Made by a program: the position numbers and the translations under genes. This document shows positions 29,843 through 32,146 of a stretch of DNA of 32,146 nt, piece by piece. The stretch is from Actinomycetota bacterium (GTDB lineage Bacteria > Actinomycetota > Nitriliruptoria > Nitriliruptorales > Nitriliruptoraceae). The notes beneath the pieces were generated by a model. That model saw nothing but the letters and a program-made list of their open reading frames with translations, was not told where the DNA came from and made no database searches. The stretch lies in NCBI GenBank assembly GCA_017852335.1, contig JAFMLG010000015.1, positions 1 through 32,146 on the forward strand. The letters are read 5' to 3'. Position 1 is the stretch's first letter, and every line of letters starts with the position of its first letter.

Positions 29843-32146
29843 TCAGTCGTTGCGCGGGTCGAGCGCGGGGTCGTAGATTCCGATCTCCAGCCGCACGACC
29901 TCGCCCGGGAACAGCGTCGTGCCCGGCAGCGGGTCCTGCGACAGCACGGGCCTGTCCACCGTGGGATCGCCGATCAGCGTCCCGACCAGCTCCCAGTTGT
30001 AGCCGAGGGCCGCCAGCCGCTCGACGGCGGCGTCCTGCGTCACGCCCCGCAGGTCCGGCACGGTCGCCGGCAGGTCCGGCCCGCCCGAGACCTGGAGGCG
30101 GACGATCCGGCCGAGCTCCAGCGGCGTTCCGGCGGCCGGGTCCTGGACCAGCAGGGTCCCGGCCGGCGCGTCACTGACGACCCGCTCGGTCAGCAGGTTG
30201 AATCCGGCGAGGTCGGCCCGCAGCCCGGCGTCCCCCTCGTCGAAGGCGTTGACGAGGTCGGGGACGACGCCCGAGAGCCGCGCCGGCGGGTCGGGGAACC
30301 CGAGCGGCTCCAGCGGCTCGACCGCCGGCGCCATGTACGCCTTCCACATCGGGGCTGGGATCGTCCCGCCGAAGACGCGGGCGTAGGACGTGCCGGCGAT
30401 CTCGACGTCCTCGAGGGTCTGGCGGACCGGCGGGCACTGCGTCAGGAAGTGCTGGTCGCCGCAGACCTCGGTCGCGGTCGCCTCGTCGACGTAGAACCGG
30501 TTGCCGTTCGCGAACCCGACCCAGGCGGCGGTCGCGAGCTGGCGGACCGCCCCGACGAACCAGGCGTCGACGTAGTCGTTCGTCGTCCCGGTCTTGCCCC
30601 GGGTCTGCCACTCCCCGAGGTTGGCGATCGGAGCGGTCCCACCGGGGCCGACCGGCCCCCGCAGGAAGTCCGCGACCTGCGCGGCGATCTCGGGGTCGAC
30701 GACCTGGCGGCAGTCCGGGACGTGCTGCCAGAGCAGCTGGCCGTCCGCCGACTCGATGCGCTCGATCGGGAACGGCGCGCAGTGCTCGCCGCCGTTCACG
30801 AGCGTCGCGTACCCGGTCGCCATCGCGAGCGGCGTGACGTCCGTCGCGCCGAGGCCCAGCGCGCAGGCGACGTCGCGGTCGGGGACCGGCACGCCGAGGC
30901 GGCGGGCCATGTCCGCCACGCGACGCGGGCCGACGGTCGCGGTCAGCTCGGCGTGGTAGACGTTGCTCGAGCGGGCGATCGCGCCGGCCATGTCGAGGAC
31001 GTCGTCACCACCGGTGTTCCCGACGATGTACTCCTCGCCCTCCGGGTTGATGCAGCCCTCGATCAGCTTCGGTCCGCGGGCGTCGATGGTCCACCCGGCG
31101 GGGAACCCGGCCTCGAGGGCCGCGGTCGAGACGAACGGCTTGAACGACGAGCCGGGCTGCCGGCCGGAGCCGCCACCACCGGGCACGACCGGGTTGACCT
31201 TGGTCAGGTCGCAGAGCAGCTGGCCGGACTCGAGCTCACCGACCCAGGCGTCGTTCTCGGCGCAGGAGCCGAACCCGTGCGGGCCGATCGCCATCGCCCG
31301 GATCGCGCCGGTGCCGGGCTCGACCGAGACCAGCGCTCCCATCGGACCGAGCGCGACCTCGCGGGCCCGCTCCTCGGGCGTCGCGTCCTCCCGCGTCAGT
31401 GCGCCGATCAGCGCCTCCTTGGCCAGCGTCTGGAGCCGCGGGTCCAGCGTCGTCGTGATGCGCAGCCCCGTCTGGAACACGCGGCGCCGCCGCTCCTCGA
31501 CGGTGTCCCCCATCGCGCGCAGCGCGTCGGTCTGGGTCCCGAGCGCCTCGGCCAGGTCCTCGCTGATCAGCAGCCGCGCGACCCAGTCGGACCAGAACGG
31601 CTGCTCGGGGACCGGCGGGGGGCTGATCTCGACGCGGAGCGGCAGGCGGGACGCGCGGTCGGCCTCGTCCTGGGTGATGAAGCCGTTGAGGGCCATCTGC
31701 CCGAGGACGATGTCGCGGCGCTCGCGCGCGTTGCCGGGGTTCGAGATCGGGTTGTTGTTGCTCGGCGAGCGGAGGATGCCGGCCAGCATCGCCGCCTGGT
31801 CGAGCGTCACCTCGGAGAGGTCGCGGGAGAGGTAGCGGCGGGCTGCCGTCGCGATGCCGTAGGTGCCCTGTCCGAAGTGCGCGCGGTTCAGGTACCGCTC
31901 GAGGATCTCGTCCTTCGTGAGCTGCCGCTCGATCTGGATCGCGAACAGCGCCTCCTGGAGCTTGCGCTGGTAGGTCTGGTCGGGGCTGAGGAACGCCAGC
32001 TTCACGTACTGCTGCGTGATGGTCGAGGCGCCCGACTCGATGTCGCCGGCGGCGAGGTTCGTGAGGAACGCCCGGACGATCGCGACGTGGTTCACGCCGG
32101 CGTGCTCGTAGAAGTTCGCGTCCTCGGTCGCGAGGATCGCGTCGAT
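29843..32146 (-). CDS. ponA2: Class A penicillin-binding protein with PASTA domains (PonA2-like), 5' end missing
   Basis: The frame enters from the right edge, and 767 residues are visible. The first residues, IDAILATEDANFYEHAG, hold the catalytic glutamate (residue 8) of a GT51 glycosyltransferase, so the N-terminal anchor is lost. The GT51 domain continues with STITQQYVK and RKLQEALFAIQIERQ. The transpeptidase has all three motifs: SSFK (333-336), SSN (393-395) and KTGT (518-521). Two PASTA repeats end the protein (about 625-690 and 695-757), against one in mycobacterial PonA2. It polymerises and cross-links peptidoglycan at the outer face. The metallophosphoesterase gene 13 bp downstream supports the PonA2 assignment. 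No stop or frameshift is seen. Confidence 0.94.
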   Translation of the reverse strand: MDAILATEDANFYEHAGVNHVAIVRAFLTNLAAGDIESGASTITQQYVKLAFLSPDQTYQRKLQEALFAIQIERQLTKDEILERYLNRAHFGQGTYGIATAARRYLSRDLSEVTLDQAAMLAGILRSPSNNNPISNPGNARERRDIVLGQMALNGFITQDEADRASRLPLRVEISPPPVPEQPFWSDWVARLLISEDLAEALGTQTDALRAMGDTVEERRRRVFQTGLRITTTLDPRLQTLAKEALIGALTREDATPEERAREVALGPMGALVSVEPGTGAIRAMAIGPHGFGSCAENDAWVGELESGQLLCDLTKVNPVVPGGGGSGRQPGSSFKPFVSTAALEAGFPAGWTIDARGPKLIEGCINPEGEEYIVGNTGGDDVLDMAGAIARSSNVYHAELTATVGPRRVADMARRLGVPVPDRDVACALGLGATDVTPLAMATGYATLVNGGEHCAPFPIERIESADGQLLWQHVPDCRQVVDPEIAAQVADFLRGPVGPGGTAPIANLGEWQTRGKTGTTNDYVDAWFVGAVRQLATAAWVGFANGNRFYVDEATATEVCGDQHFLTQCPPVRQTLEDVEIAGTSYARVFGGTIPAPMWKAYMAPAVEPLEPLGFPDPPARLSGVVPDLVNAFDEGDAGLRADLAGFNLLTERVVSDAPAGTLLVQDPAAGTPLELGRIVRLQVSGGPDLPATVPDLRGVTQDAAVERLAALGYNWELVGTLIGDPTVDRPVLSQDPLPGTTLFPGEVVRLEIGIYDPALDPRND

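Noticed and set aside
1-32146. CRISPR array, insertion sequence, integrase or prophage genes
   Set aside because: No regularly spaced repeats, transposase or recombinase motifs, or phage structural genes were found on reading both strands.

Overview
The window is GC-rich (about 70-75% by eye), with many GTG starts and the gene blocks fhaA-pstP-pknB, tadA - tRNA-Ser - SRP RNA - dnaX - recR - lysC - asd, and ponA2 - metallophosphoesterase. That combination points to an actinobacterium. Some departures from the usual actinobacterial order (no fhaB, rodA or pbpA between fhaA and pknB, and no ybaB between dnaX and recR) suggest a deep-branching lineage. The lineage is an inference; no marker here names a genus.

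Layout. 1-4925 (minus strand): FhaA-like scaffold, PP2C phosphatase, PASTA-bearing Ser/Thr kinase, an M50 membrane protease and the start of a YlbL-type Lon-like protease. 5030-5570: tRNA-Leu(CAG) and an EVE-domain protein. 5738-8374 (plus): an overlapping HisF-like / HisH-like / N-acetyl sugar amidotransferase cassette that probably installs an amidino group on a surface sugar and is not a histidine operon. 8574-9164: a low-molecular-weight tyrosine phosphatase gene interrupted by one in-frame TAG. 9248-11209: a CPA2-type antiporter with a Usp-like tail. 11253-14699: a PhyH-family oxygenase and two glycosyltransferases. 14737-16381: copper chaperone, alkylguanine-type DNA methyltransferase, TadA and two serine tRNAs. 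16417-22697: MFS transporter, SRP RNA, DnaX, RecR, aspartokinase (with an apparent internal start for a separate beta subunit) and aspartate-semialdehyde dehydrogenase. 22725-28723: two GT2 glycosyltransferases interleaved with three polytopic, GT-C-like membrane proteins. 28793-32146: tRNA-Pro(CGG), a metallophosphoesterase and a PonA2-like penicillin-binding protein that runs off the window.

How it fits together. Much of the window concerns the cell envelope: Ser/Thr phosphorylation control of wall growth, peptidoglycan polymerisation, and two glycan blocks. The first block (5738-14699) looks like a surface-glycan modification set. The second (22725-28723) looks like a polyprenyl-phosphate-sugar system, in which GT2 enzymes make lipid-linked donors and GT-C enzymes use them outside the membrane. 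The rest is housekeeping: translation, protein targeting, DNA repair and aspartate-family amino acids. I saw no CRISPR array, insertion sequence, integrase or prophage gene. A TANNNT promoter -10 element recurs before many genes, and three genes look leaderless.
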